Source: an uncultured Clostridia bacterium
GTDB taxonomy: Bacteria > Bacillota > Clostridia > Christensenellales > Borkfalkiaceae
Length of the DNA stretch: 64,000 bases
Assembly: GCA_947624445.1 (NCBI GenBank)
Contig: CANQKF010000004.1
Location: 42,244-106,243 of the forward strand
Direction: 5' to 3'
The notes under the pieces are model-generated. The model was not told the origin of the DNA. It did no database searches and saw only the letters and a program-made list of their open reading frames with translations. How positions within the stretch are numbered: the first letter of the stretch is position 1; each line of letters opens with the position of its first letter. Shown here in pieces: positions 34,809-44,990 of this stretch. The position numbers and the translations under genes are program-made.

Positions 34809-36327
34809 CTTCTTTTACCTCCGAACGGAAGTTGCAGAACTTGCCCTTGTTGCGGGCGAACGACATGAACGCCGCCCAGTGGAAGCGGCCGACCGCAAGC
34901 GCGCACAGCCCCGAGAATACCGCGGCGAGCGTGAGCGTCAGCGCGAATGCGCGGAGCGCGCCGAGCGAGATGAGGAAGGTCACCACGGAGAGCAGCGCGA
35001 CCGCGATATGCAGGTCGAAGATGTGCCAGAAGTTTTTCTTATACGCCGTCTTGACGACGACCGTGATGTTCTTGCCGAGCGCGAACTCTTTTCTCGCCGT
35101 TTCGAACACCATGACTTGCGAAACGGAGAGCAGCACGGCGCCGAAGAGCACGGCGAGCGCCGTCTCATAGCCGAGGTGCAGCATGGGCACCGCCCACACG
35201 CAGAGCACCATCGGGAAGAAGTAGACGAGGAAGGTGTAGAGATGCGCGAGCCCCAGCCCCTTGTAGCGGATGAAGAAGAAGAGCATCATGCCGACGAACA
35301 GCACGCCGAACGCCCCGTAGAGCAGCACGAGCGCGAGATCGCCGAACGTGGCACCGAGCCGCGTCGCGTCGCCGACCGTCAGCGTGAATGCGGGCGAATC
35401 GCCCTTGACCGCGGTGTCGATCGTCACGGCGACGGCCCTTGCCGTATCCGTCGTGTAGCTGCCGCTGATATAGAGCGTGGACTGGTCGATCGCCTGGCTC
35501 ACGGGCAGGGAAATGACGGCCTCCTCCCCCACATAGAAGTAGAGGTTGCCGCTCGTCTCCGCGGCGCCCGAGGTCCACCCCGCGACGGTGCTCTTGCCCT
35601 TCTTGGTGAAGGAGATCGCCACATACGCCGTGGTGCCGTTGTTCATCGCACGCGCACCCTTCACGTAGTCGCGGATGGTCTCGCCCTTGGCGAAGGAGAT
35701 GGTCTGCGCGCTGTCCTCATCGGCGCCGTAGGCGATCGAGAACTCGCCCATCGTGGCGAAGTAGTTGAACACGACGGCCTGTCCGCCCGCGAGATCGGGG
35801 ATGAACAGCGCGAGGGTGTAGTCGTCGCGGATGTCGAGGCGCATGCCCTCGACGCGGTACTGCTCGACGCGGCGATGCAGAAGCTCCGCCGCCGCCGCGA
35901 AATCGTCCGCAAATTCCTGCGAGACTTCGCCGTCCTCGAGGACGGTCTCTTTCTCATAGTAGAGCGCGCCCGAAGCGGATGCGGCGTACTTCTCTTTGTA
36001 CTCCGCGACCGCCTTCTCGGCGTCCGCTTTCTTGTCTGCGGCGGCTTCCGCGCTTGCGGTCTCGAGCGCCTCGAGGTTGTCCTCGTATTCCTGTGCGGTG
36101 ATGACGCCCTCGGGGTAGTAGACCGCCGAATACCCGCCGCCGACATAATTGACGCCGTCGGCAAGTTTGCCGCCGAGCATGAAATCTTTTTCCATCATGC
36201 TGACGACGGAGTTGAACGTATACATTTTGTCGGTTCCGTATGAGAACGAGACCGTGCACATGAAGCACAGCCCGAGCAATACGACCGTGATCAATGTGAG
36301 CGCCAACGCCGATTTGATCTTACTCAT
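34801..36327 (-). CDS. secD: Divergent SecD-like export membrane protein
   Basis: A 508-residue protein with an N-terminal helix, a large extracytoplasmic region (about 40-330) and five to six C-terminal helices. The conserved SecD start LGLDLKGG is replaced by KLADGVNYVGGGYSAVYY. The region aligned to the family VDANVLIFERIREE motif reads SVSQVMVFETARKEF and lacks the Asp. The position between scfB and secF, and the 8-nt overlap with secF, support the SecD assignment. A lysine/alanine-rich coiled coil at about 85-115 is an unusual insert. Confidence 0.82.
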   Translation of the reverse strand: MSKIKSALALTLITVVLLGLCFMCTVSFSYGTDKMYTFNSVVSMMEKDFMLGGKLADGVNYVGGGYSAVYYPEGVITAQEYEDNLEALETASAEAAADKKADAEKAVAEYKEKYAASASGALYYEKETVLEDGEVSQEFADDFAAAAELLHRRVEQYRVEGMRLDIRDDYTLALFIPDLAGGQAVVFNYFATMGEFSIAYGADEDSAQTISFAKGETIRDYVKGARAMNNGTTAYVAISFTKKGKSTVAGWTSGAAETSGNLYFYVGEEAVISLPVSQAIDQSTLYISGSYTTDTARAVAVTIDTAVKGDSPAFTLTVGDATRLGATFGDLALVLLYGAFGVLFVGMMLFFFIRYKGLGLAHLYTFLVYFFPMVLCVWAVPMLHLGYETALAVLFGAVLLSVSQVMVFETARKEFALGKNITVVVKTAYKKNFWHIFDLHIAVALLSVVTFLISLGALRAFALTLTLAAVFSGLCALAVGRFHWAAFMSFARNKGKFCNFRSEVKEDE

Positions 36328-36394
36328 TGCCTCCTCCTGTATGTGAGCGGGAAATCCCGTGAGAAATGCTTATTTCCGAAAACTCACTTTCTAC

Positions 36395-36423
36395 ATTATA
36401 TAAAAAATGCGGCGCGCCGTCAA
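36395..36423 (-). promoter_or_regulatory. Promoter of secD-secF
   Basis: On the minus strand TTGACG (36418-36423), 17-bp spacer, TATAAT (36395-36400). The leader to secD is about 60 nt and ends in AGGAGGAGGC. Confidence 0.65.
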
Positions 36424-36464
36424 GCCGAAATGCACCGCATGCAAAACTTTTCTGGATTTTTCTG

Positions 36465-37772
36465 TTATTTTTTGCGGGATTTTCTCTCCGCGAGGACGTG
36501 CATCGCGCATTCGATGCGCTTTTTCATCATCGCGCAGGTAATCGGGTAGGGTTCGTTGAGGTCGCCCGCATAGTGGTAGTTGTTCGCGCTGCACCCTCCC
36601 GAGCAGATATATTTGGCGAAGCAATCGCCGCACTTTTTCCGCGTGAAGAGGCTGTTTTCGGCAAAGCGCCTGCGGATCGTTTCATCGAGCGTGCCCTCGA
36701 ACACGTTGCCCATTTTGAATTCTTTATCCCCCGCGAACTGGTGGCAGGGGTAGATATCGCCGCTCGGGACGACGGAGAAATACTCGTTGCCCGCGCCGCA
36801 CGCCGAGACGCGCTTTGCGAGACAGGGCCCCCCCTCGAGATCGATCTGGAAATGGAAAAAGAGGAAGCCCTTGCCCGCCGCTTCGCGCGCGATGTAGGCG
36901 TCGCACAGCTTCTCGTATTCGGCTTCGATCGCGGGAAGATGCTCCTCCTTGATCGCGAGCTCCTCGATGTCGGTGACGACGGGCTCCAGCGAGATATTTT
37001 CGAAGCCGCAGTCGGCAAGAAAGAGCACGTCCCGCGAGAAATCGAGGTTCTTGGCGGTGAAAGTGCCGCGGACGTAGTAAGATTTATCTCCCCGCATCTG
37101 CACGAATTTTTGAATGTGGGGGAGTACGGCGTCGAAGCTGCCCTTGCCGTTGACCGTCTTGCGCACGGCGTCGTGCACTTCCTTGCGCCCGTCGAGGGAG
37201 AGGACGACGTTCTCCATCTCCTCGTTGAAGAAGCGGATGGTCTCGTCGTCGAGCAGAAGGGCGTTGGTCGTCGTCGTGAAGAGGAATTTCTTGCCGAGCT
37301 TCGCCCCCTCCGCCTTGGCATACGCGACGGTCTCCTTCACGACGCCGAGATTCATGAGCGGTTCGCCGCCGAAGAAGTCCACCTCGAGCACTCTGCGCTT
37401 CCCGCTGTTTTTGAGCAGGAAGTCGATCGCCGCCTTCGCTGTCGCGAGCGACATGACCTCGCGGGCGGAATGGTAGGCGCCCTCATCGGCGAAGCAATAC
37501 TTGCAGCGGAGATTGCAGTCGTGCGAGACGTGCAGGCAGAGCGCCTTCACCTCATTGGATTTGATGGGGCGCTCCTGCGTTTCGGAGGCGTCGAGCAGCC
37601 CCTGCGCGCGCAGCCCCTCGATCTCTTCGAGGGTCGCTTTGCATTCTTCGTCGGAGATCTCGATCTTCTCCCCTTGGAGCAGGCGCGCCGTCCGCTCGTC
37701 GCACTCGTGCAGGCTGCCGCTGCCGACGTCGTAGATATAATGCTTATCGCGGTATGTAAAGATGTGTCTCAT
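36465..37772 (-). CDS. scfB: Thioether cross-link-forming SCIFF peptide maturase (radical SAM/SPASM)
   Basis: A 435-residue radical SAM enzyme with CNLRCKYC (Cys 86, 90, 93), a GGEPLMN block and a C-terminal SPASM domain containing CGDCFAKYICSGGC. It installs Cys-to-residue thioether bridges in the SCIFF precursor, giving a ranthipeptide. The substrate gene scfA lies immediately upstream, which makes the assignment firm. The N-terminal 75 residues form the peptide-binding RRE-type domain (inferred from the family). Confidence 0.95.
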   Translation of the reverse strand: MRHIFTYRDKHYIYDVGSGSLHECDERTARLLQGEKIEISDEECKATLEEIEGLRAQGLLDASETQERPIKSNEVKALCLHVSHDCNLRCKYCFADEGAYHSAREVMSLATAKAAIDFLLKNSGKRRVLEVDFFGGEPLMNLGVVKETVAYAKAEGAKLGKKFLFTTTTNALLLDDETIRFFNEEMENVVLSLDGRKEVHDAVRKTVNGKGSFDAVLPHIQKFVQMRGDKSYYVRGTFTAKNLDFSRDVLFLADCGFENISLEPVVTDIEELAIKEEHLPAIEAEYEKLCDAYIAREAAGKGFLFFHFQIDLEGGPCLAKRVSACGAGNEYFSVVPSGDIYPCHQFAGDKEFKMGNVFEGTLDETIRRRFAENSLFTRKKCGDCFAKYICSGGCSANNYHYAGDLNEPYPITCAMMKKRIECAMHVLAERKSRKK

Positions 37773-37801
37773 CCGTCCGTCCTCAAATGCTCACGACAAA
37801 A

Positions 37802-37823
37802 GAGCGACGGCGTGCCGTCGCTC
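37802..37823 (-). terminator. Hairpin with U-tract between scfA and scfB
   Basis: GAGCGACGGC and GCCGTCGCTC form a perfect 10-bp stem, followed on the minus strand by TTTT. It lies 19 nt past scfA and would keep most transcripts to the peptide gene, giving excess precursor over maturase. Confidence 0.75.
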
Positions 37824-37841
37824 CGAAAGTTTGCCGAAGCG

Positions 37842-37994
37842 TTATTTGCGCTCGATCTTCTGCTCGCGCGTGATGCGCTCGCAGGACTGGTTGCCGACCG
37901 TGCAGCTCGTCTTGCAGGCGCTCTGGCAGGTGCTTCTGCACTCGCCGCAGGCGGTCTGTTTGCGCTCCGCGGGCTTCGCAATGGTCTTGATCAT
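37842..37994 (-). CDS. scfA: SCIFF precursor peptide (six cysteines in forty-five residues)
   Basis: A 50-residue peptide, MIKTIAKPAERKQTACGECR and onward, with cysteines at 16, 19, 23, 27, 31 and 38. The ACGECRSTCQSACKTSCTVG core is the SCIFF hallmark found across Clostridia. The start at 37992-37994 is preceded by GAGGTGAC. It has a consensus promoter and is followed by the maturase gene scfB. The mature product's role is unsettled; a housekeeping or signalling function has been proposed. Confidence 0.96.
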   Translation of the reverse strand: MIKTIAKPAERKQTACGECRSTCQSACKTSCTVGNQSCERITREQKIERK

Positions 37995-38020
37995 AGGTGT
38001 CACCTCAAACGTTTTTCTCC

Positions 38021-38049
38021 ATTATACTCCCTCGCCGCGCATTTGGCAA
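38021..38049 (-). promoter_or_regulatory. Promoter of scfA-scfB
   Basis: On the minus strand TTGCCA (38044-38049), 17-bp spacer, TATAAT (38021-38026), about 26 nt before scfA. Confidence 0.7.
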
Positions 38050-38055
38050 GTCTTT

Positions 38056-38433
38056 TTAGAGCTCTTTTCGCAATTTTACGCCGAGAACGGCGCCGAGCCC
38101 CCCGAGACAGGCCGTGAAGAGCAGTTCGGCGGGATAGAGCGCGGTGAGATAGAAGCCGCCGCCGATCGCCGCGAAGAGGAAGAGCGCGAGCACGCAGGAG
38201 AGCGCGCCCGCCGCCGCCCCCTTGAAGAACGCGTGCCCTTTGTGGACGAAGAGGAGCGGGAAGATGAGGGCGCCCAGCCCTTTCAGGCTCCAATTCACGG
38301 CGATGACCGCCGCATGGGGAACGCCGTGCTTCATGACCGCGGCGAAGATCGCCGCCGCGAAGAGATAAAATGCCGCCGCCGAGACCGCGGCGAGCGCCGT
38401 CTCCTTCATGACCGTCTTTACACTCTGTCCCAT
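38056..38433 (-). CDS. TIGR04086-like membrane protein linked to SCIFF
   Basis: A 125-residue protein with four hydrophobic helices (about 12-35, 41-63, 68-92 and 95-118). Small four-helix proteins of the TIGR04086 family are regular neighbours of scfA/scfB in Clostridia, and this one lies directly upstream of scfA. Function unknown. The 38433 start follows GGAGG-TTTTTT, and that Shine-Dalgarno sequence is itself one arm of a hairpin. Confidence 0.85.
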   Translation of the reverse strand: MGQSVKTVMKETALAAVSAAAFYLFAAAIFAAVMKHGVPHAAVIAVNWSLKGLGALIFPLLFVHKGHAFFKGAAAGALSCVLALFLFAAIGGGFYLTALYPAELLFTACLGGLGAVLGVKLRKEL

Positions 38434-38468
38434 AAAAAACCTCCGCAACGCTATACGTTATGCGGAGG
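38434..38468 (-). promoter_or_regulatory. Hairpin that sequesters the Shine-Dalgarno and resembles a terminator
   Basis: On the minus strand CCTCCGC...AACG-TATAG-CGTT-GCGGAGG (38440-38468) is followed by TTTTTT and then the ATG of the TIGR04086 gene. The 3' arm contains the GGAGG. The one structure could therefore block both elongation and translation initiation. The 104 nt up to 38572 contain GTCGGAGGCAGTAG-type sequence that could compete for pairing. Confidence 0.6.
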
Positions 38469-38572
38469 CCGCTTCGGTTATTCCTTTTATACCATGACGA
38501 GCGGTTAGGACTTATGATTGGCTACTGCCTCCGACCTCGGTTCATGATACGTCCTTTTATGTAATTGTTGTT

Positions 38573-38749
38573 TTAATTTGTTTTTTTATTCTGCGGACGG
38601 GCGCTCACATTGTAAGAGCCATCTTCGGCAATCGTAAAAAGGAGCGATGCGCCGCATTTCCGACACACGATATGCGCGTCTTTACGGGTATATACTTGCA
38701 ACTGCACTTCCGTGCAGTAAGGGCAGTTTGCTTCTTGCGCTTTTGACAT
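38573..38749 (-). CDS. Small zinc-ribbon-like protein
   Basis: A 58-residue frame starting MSKAQEANCPYCTEVQLQVY with a second pair CRKCG, giving the CPYC...CRKC zinc-ribbon spacing, followed by a short beta-like stretch SLLFTIAEDGSYNV and a basic end. AAGGAGG lies nine bases before the ATG. I do not recognise the family. The spacing of the cysteines and the good ribosome binding site make it likely to be real. Confidence 0.65.
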   Translation of the reverse strand: MSKAQEANCPYCTEVQLQVYTRKDAHIVCRKCGASLLFTIAEDGSYNVSARPQNKKTN

Positions 38750-39053
38750 CTCATAAAACCTCCTTCTTTCTCTCTCGCAGCTCCTTCGGGATGCTTGCCT
38801 ATTGGACGGTTGAGAAATCCGGTCTCACAGGGTAGCGGAGCTATGAGTTCAGACGACCTCGCCTTCGGAGCAAGTAGAAATCGCCCTCAAACTGCTTGCT
38901 GTACTCGGCAGAAAAGCAAACGAATGTTTGTATTCCAATTATGAATTATCCCGCCCAAGATGTCAAGCATTTGAGCGGGAATTTTTGGAAAACGACTAAA
39001 AATTATTTCTTCATCGAATACCTGTACTACGATATGTTCTCCCTATTGGTATG
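38750..39053. other. Intergenic stretch with no recognised gene
   Basis: About 300 nt becoming AT-rich toward the right. The only clear structure is a TCCCGC/GCGGGA inverted repeat (38949-38980) followed by TTTTT on the plus strand, a possible terminator. No promoter or ORF stands out. Confidence 0.5.
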
Positions 39054-39368
39054 CTATCTACTTAACAAACCATCTTTTATAATTATTGAAGAGATACCCA
39101 AACATACTAATAATAAATAGCAAAGTAGTAATAAGATTATAAGCCTATAAATATCATTGACAATATTAATAACCCAAAAATATATTATTGCAAAGAATAA
39201 AAGTGAAAAAATAATTGCTGGAATTAAAAAGAGAAAAAAATATCTAACCACATAGATTTTCCTGCGTGTTAATCTATATATTTCTACAATGTTCCAGAAA
39301 AAAACGATTAGAAATCCAATATAGGGAATTAAAGCTATAAAGCTATGCATCTTTTTTATATTCTTCAT
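39054..39368 (-). CDS. AT-rich small membrane protein, possible immunity protein
   Basis: A 104-residue protein with three hydrophobic helices (about 9-28, 42-68 and 75-95) and basic connecting loops, starting MKNIKKMHSFIALIPYIGFL. Codon use is strongly AT-rich compared with all flanking core genes. GGAG lies six bases before the ATG. It starts 33 nt downstream of a degraded toxin-like C-terminus (39402-39553), which is the usual place for a cognate immunity gene. Function is otherwise unknown. Confidence 0.7.
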   Translation of the reverse strand: MKNIKKMHSFIALIPYIGFLIVFFWNIVEIYRLTRRKIYVVRYFFLFLIPAIIFSLLFFAIIYFWVINIVNDIYRLIILLLLCYLLLVCLGISSIIIKDGLLSR

Positions 39369-39401
39369 AAAATACTCCTATTAATATACCGTTGACCGAA
39401 T

Positions 39402-39553
39402 TTACCACCTAATTGTTAGTTCAAATCCAAATCCAAACGAAAAGCCAATCTTAAACTCTCCATTTTATACGCTTAACGTTGCCCCAATAGAACCAACTAA
39501 TAATTCTGCGCCAACATATTCAGAATAAGCGCCTACTGTCAGTGCAGTCGCTA
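39402..39553 (-). pseudogene. Remnant of the C-terminus of a large secreted or polymorphic-toxin-type protein
   Basis: Reading the minus strand in one frame gives ALTVGAYSEYVGAELLVGSI then GATLSV, an in-frame TAA, and NGEFKIGFSFGFGFELTIRW before the final stop. The alternating Gly-Ala-Val pattern ending in GKFK-IG-S-G-G-G-E resembles C-terminal tails of polymorphic toxins. The internal stop (probably AAA to TAA), and the loss of everything upstream, mark it as a decayed fragment. Assignment is by pattern only. Confidence 0.55.
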
Positions 39554-39677
39554 AGGGTTAGACCCATAAAAGTAATTATGTTGAATTTTATATCGTCGGT
39601 TGTGGCAAACGTCGCCTTTCCCGACGTTTGCGGTAGGATTTGCATCTCCCCCTCGGACCTGATATGGGGAAAACGTA

Positions 39678-40250
39678 TCAGTCCGCGCCGTTCGGGGGAA
39701 TATGCTCCTCTTCGGAAGAGACGTCGGGATCCGCTTGGGTCGGCCGAAGGCTTTGGACTTGTTCCTGCCAATGCAAATTGCTGCGTTCATCCCATATCCG
39801 GTCAAGCCCCGGGCTATTTATCATATTTTTGTGGTACCAAACGAAAATTGTTTTGCCTTGATATTTGATTTTTTGGCCGCCCTTCTGCTTGAACTCAACC
39901 TCACTGAATGGATAATATCTTGTCAAAAACAACAGCCGTACGCCGAGACGGTCCTTATCCTTGTCGATCGTAAGCCGATAGGAGCATGGAATATATACCA
40001 CAATATTTATGACCGTTATTACCCACGGAAAATTTCTCTTGCCCGGCTCCTGAAAGGTTTCGGGGGAGATCAGCATGAGCGCGAGGATGAAGAAATCGAA
40101 CGCGATCACAAGGAGAGCGACGTGGATGGGACCGCGCGCCTCCTCGATGCCGGCTTTTTCCCTTTTCCTGCTTCCGATGCTTTCGCAAACGCTCCAAATC
40201 GCCAACAAAAAGGTGATTCCCAACATGGCAATCACCTTAATAATTTCCAT
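39678..40250 (-). CDS. Hypothetical membrane protein
   Basis: A 190-residue protein with three hydrophobic helices (about 1-20, 38-58 and 70-90) and a C-terminal soluble region (FLTRYYPFSEVEFKQKGGQK then KTIFVWYHKN) that has the look of a small PH-like or beta-sandwich domain. The start at 40248-40250 follows AAAGGAG. Downstream is a 10-bp inverted repeat (39605-39631) without a T-tract. It lies between yajC and the low-GC strip. Not recognised. Confidence 0.6.
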   Translation of the reverse strand: MEIIKVIAMLGITFLLAIWSVCESIGSRKREKAGIEEARGPIHVALLVIAFDFFILALMLISPETFQEPGKRNFPWVITVINIVVYIPCSYRLTIDKDKDRLGVRLLFLTRYYPFSEVEFKQKGGQKIKYQGKTIFVWYHKNMINSPGLDRIWDERSNLHWQEQVQSLRPTQADPDVSSEEEHIPPNGAD

Positions 40251-40263
40251 ATGCCCGGCTCCT

Positions 40264-40770
40264 TTAATCCTCCGCAGGCGGATCATCCTCGGATCCCGCG
40301 CCGTCCTGCTGCGTTTCGGGCGCCTCGGGGACTTCGGGGGCCGCGGGCGGGACCTGCGCGCGCTGTTCCTTCTGCGCCTTCCTCGCCTCCTTTTCGGCAC
40401 GGCGCTTCTCCTCGATCTCCTCCCGCGCGATCTGGGAGGGACCCTTCGCGTCCGTCTGGTAGATGCCGTCCTTCGCGATCTTCAGATAGGATTTGCCCGA
40501 ATTCTCGGAACCCGTCTCGATGACGACGGTGTCGTCGTCGCACAGTTCCACGACGACGCCGCACAGCCCGCCGCGCGTCATGATCTTATTGCCGGGGCGC
40601 AGCGCCTCGATCGCTTCCGCATATTCTTTATTGTCCCGCTTGCTCGAACTTCCGCTGCGGATGAGCAAAAACACGAGAAACGCGATGAGCACCACAAGCA
40701 TGATGATACCGACGTAGCTCGACCAGGGATTCTTCGTCTCTTCCTCCGCCAACAACTGAAAAATCAACAT
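40264..40770 (-). CDS. yajC: Preprotein translocase subunit YajC
   Basis: A SecDF-associated single-span protein of 168 residues. The helix is at about 18-37, followed by the YajC domain (EAIEALRPGNKIMTRGGLCG then VVIETG). Family members are usually 85-120 residues; the extra here is a highly charged Ala/Glu/Pro-rich C-terminal tail from about 112. In many genomes yajC is next to secD; here scfA/scfB and an accessory strip lie between. Confidence 0.92.
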   Translation of the reverse strand: MLIFQLLAEEETKNPWSSYVGIIMLVVLIAFLVFLLIRSGSSSKRDNKEYAEAIEALRPGNKIMTRGGLCGVVVELCDDDTVVIETGSENSGKSYLKIAKDGIYQTDAKGPSQIAREEIEEKRRAEKEARKAQKEQRAQVPPAAPEVPEAPETQQDGAGSEDDPPAED

Positions 40771-40855
40771 ATGCTTCTCCTTTTTTGACTATCATACCCT
40801 TTTTCGGAAAAATTTGCAAGCGATTTGCGCCCCAATTTCGGGCTTTGCGGAGATT

Positions 40856-43550
<2,695 letters not shown>

Positions 43551-43561
43551 GGAGGTACCCC

Positions 43562-44719
43562 ATGAAACACAGATGGACCGCACTGCTTCTCGCCGCGGCG
43601 ATGATCCTGCCCTGCGCCGCGCTCGCCGCCTGCACCAATGGCGACGGCCCCGATCCCGAGCCCGACCCCAACCCCGGTACGCCCGGGATCGTCGACCCCG
43701 AGCCCGAACAGCCCGAACTCATCGAGGGGCTCGAAGTCGTCTCCGAGGAGGATTATAATCTCTTCGACGCCGAGAACATGCGTCTCTTCGGCAGGATGTA
43801 TACCAAGACGTATTCCCGCTCCAAGGCGCTCATTCTCGACCACGCCGCGACGGGCGCGGATTTCACCTTCTACGGCACCGAGCTCAAAGTAAAACTCGAG
43901 CCCACCCCCGCAAATCTCTATATCCACACCTTCATCGACGGCGACAAGGAGGGCAAATTCATCCACGTCAACCGCACCAAGGAATACACGGTCGCCGAGG
44001 GCCTCGAGGAGGGCGTGCACACCGTGCGCCTCATCAAGGCGACGAGCTCGTGGTGCGGCACGATCACGGTCAACCATGTCTCCACGGACGGCAAGTTCCT
44101 CCGCCCCGAGAAGAAGGACCGCCTGCGCATCGAATTCGTGGGCGACTCCATCACGGTGGGCGCGGGCATCTATGCCGACCCCTCCACGCTCAACGCCAAT
44201 GAGAATTCGGACGTCGCCAAGTGCTATGCCTATCTCACCGCGCAGGAGCTCGACGCCGACTTCTCCTTCGTCGCGACGGAGGCGATCTGCACCAAATCCA
44301 AGAAGTTCCTCACCGTCAACGCCATCGAGATGTACGGGCAGTACTCCGCCACCCACGCGGGGAAATATAAGATCAAGGAGCCCTATGATATCGTCGTCGT
44401 GGGGCTCGGCACCAACGACGCGAGCGCGCTCGCGGCAGACCCGAGCTACACCCCCGCCGCGCTGCAGGCCGATTACACCGAGCTGCTCACCCTCATCCGC
44501 GCCTCCAATCCCGAGGCAAAGATCGTGTGCGTCTACGGCATGATGGGCGAGACGCCTACGGTCAAGAAGAGCTTCAACGACGCGATCGCAGCCCTCGGCG
44601 ATGAAAACATCTCCTACTGCACGCTTCCCGCGAGCACCGACGGCGGACAGGGGCACCCCTCCGTGAAGGGCGCAGTCAAGGAAGCGCAGACGCTGCTCGA
44701 ACACATCAAGTCGCTCTGA
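43562..44719 (+). CDS. SGNH-hydrolase lipoprotein, carbohydrate esterase family 2-like
   Basis: A 385-residue paralogue of the preceding gene. The lipobox is ALAAC (Cys 21). It lacks the Ig-like domain, and the CE2 N-terminal domain starts at about 65 (FIDGDKEG, VAEGLEEGVHTVRLIKA). Catalytic blocks FVGDSITVGAG, GLGTNDAS and GQGHPSVKG are intact. The ribosome binding site AAGGAGG sits in the 11-nt gap, so the two are coexpressed and ended by the terminator at 44750. Confidence 0.85.
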   Translation: MKHRWTALLLAAAMILPCAALAACTNGDGPDPEPDPNPGTPGIVDPEPEQPELIEGLEVVSEEDYNLFDAENMRLFGRMYTKTYSRSKALILDHAATGADFTFYGTELKVKLEPTPANLYIHTFIDGDKEGKFIHVNRTKEYTVAEGLEEGVHTVRLIKATSSWCGTITVNHVSTDGKFLRPEKKDRLRIEFVGDSITVGAGIYADPSTLNANENSDVAKCYAYLTAQELDADFSFVATEAICTKSKKFLTVNAIEMYGQYSATHAGKYKIKEPYDIVVVGLGTNDASALAADPSYTPAALQADYTELLTLIRASNPEAKIVCVYGMMGETPTVKKSFNDAIAALGDENISYCTLPASTDGGQGHPSVKGAVKEAQTLLEHIKSL

Positions 44720-44749
44720 AGCGCCAAGACTATCACTCTGTTTCACACA

Positions 44750-44779
44750 AACACGGCGGAAAACCGCCGTGTTTTTTTA
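44750..44779 (+). terminator. Intrinsic terminator after the esterase pair
   Basis: AACACGGCGG-AAAA-CCGCCGTGTTTTTTT, a perfect 10-bp stem with a long T-run, 31 nt past the second stop. Confidence 0.93.
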
Positions 44780-44825
44780 TAAAAACGATATATGTCCCCC
44801 CACTTTCCCGCTCTGCGTCCCCATA

Positions 44826-44990
44826 GAAAGCGGCACGCGTCGCCGTTCCTTACGGAAGGCAGGACTGCTTGTTTTTAGAGACGAGCCAAACAAGGAGCGC
44901 GCGGATTTCCCGACGGGAGTTTCCTATGGGTAAATGACCGAGGAGTGCGCAAGCGCGACACCGTATTGCGAAGTTTCGAAGTCTATAAGA
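44826..44990. repeat. Dispersed intergenic repeat, family C, flanked by imperfect direct repeats
   Basis: The core 44890-44985 (ACAAGGAGCGCGCGG, TTCCCGACGGGAG, AATGACCGAGG, AAGCGCGACAC) aligns with 21154-21240. The whole is bracketed by AGAAAGCGGCACGCGTCGCCG (44826 on) and a close match overlapping the queA 3' end (AGAAGAGGCATGCGTCGCCG), which looks like a duplicated target or a duplicated gene end. Confidence 0.6.

Noticed and set aside
39520..39771. Minus-strand 83-codon frame overlapping the toxin-tail remnant
   Set aside because: It has no family resemblance and a basic shadow-like composition. The neighbouring frame gives the more protein-like GAYSEYVGAEL stretch.
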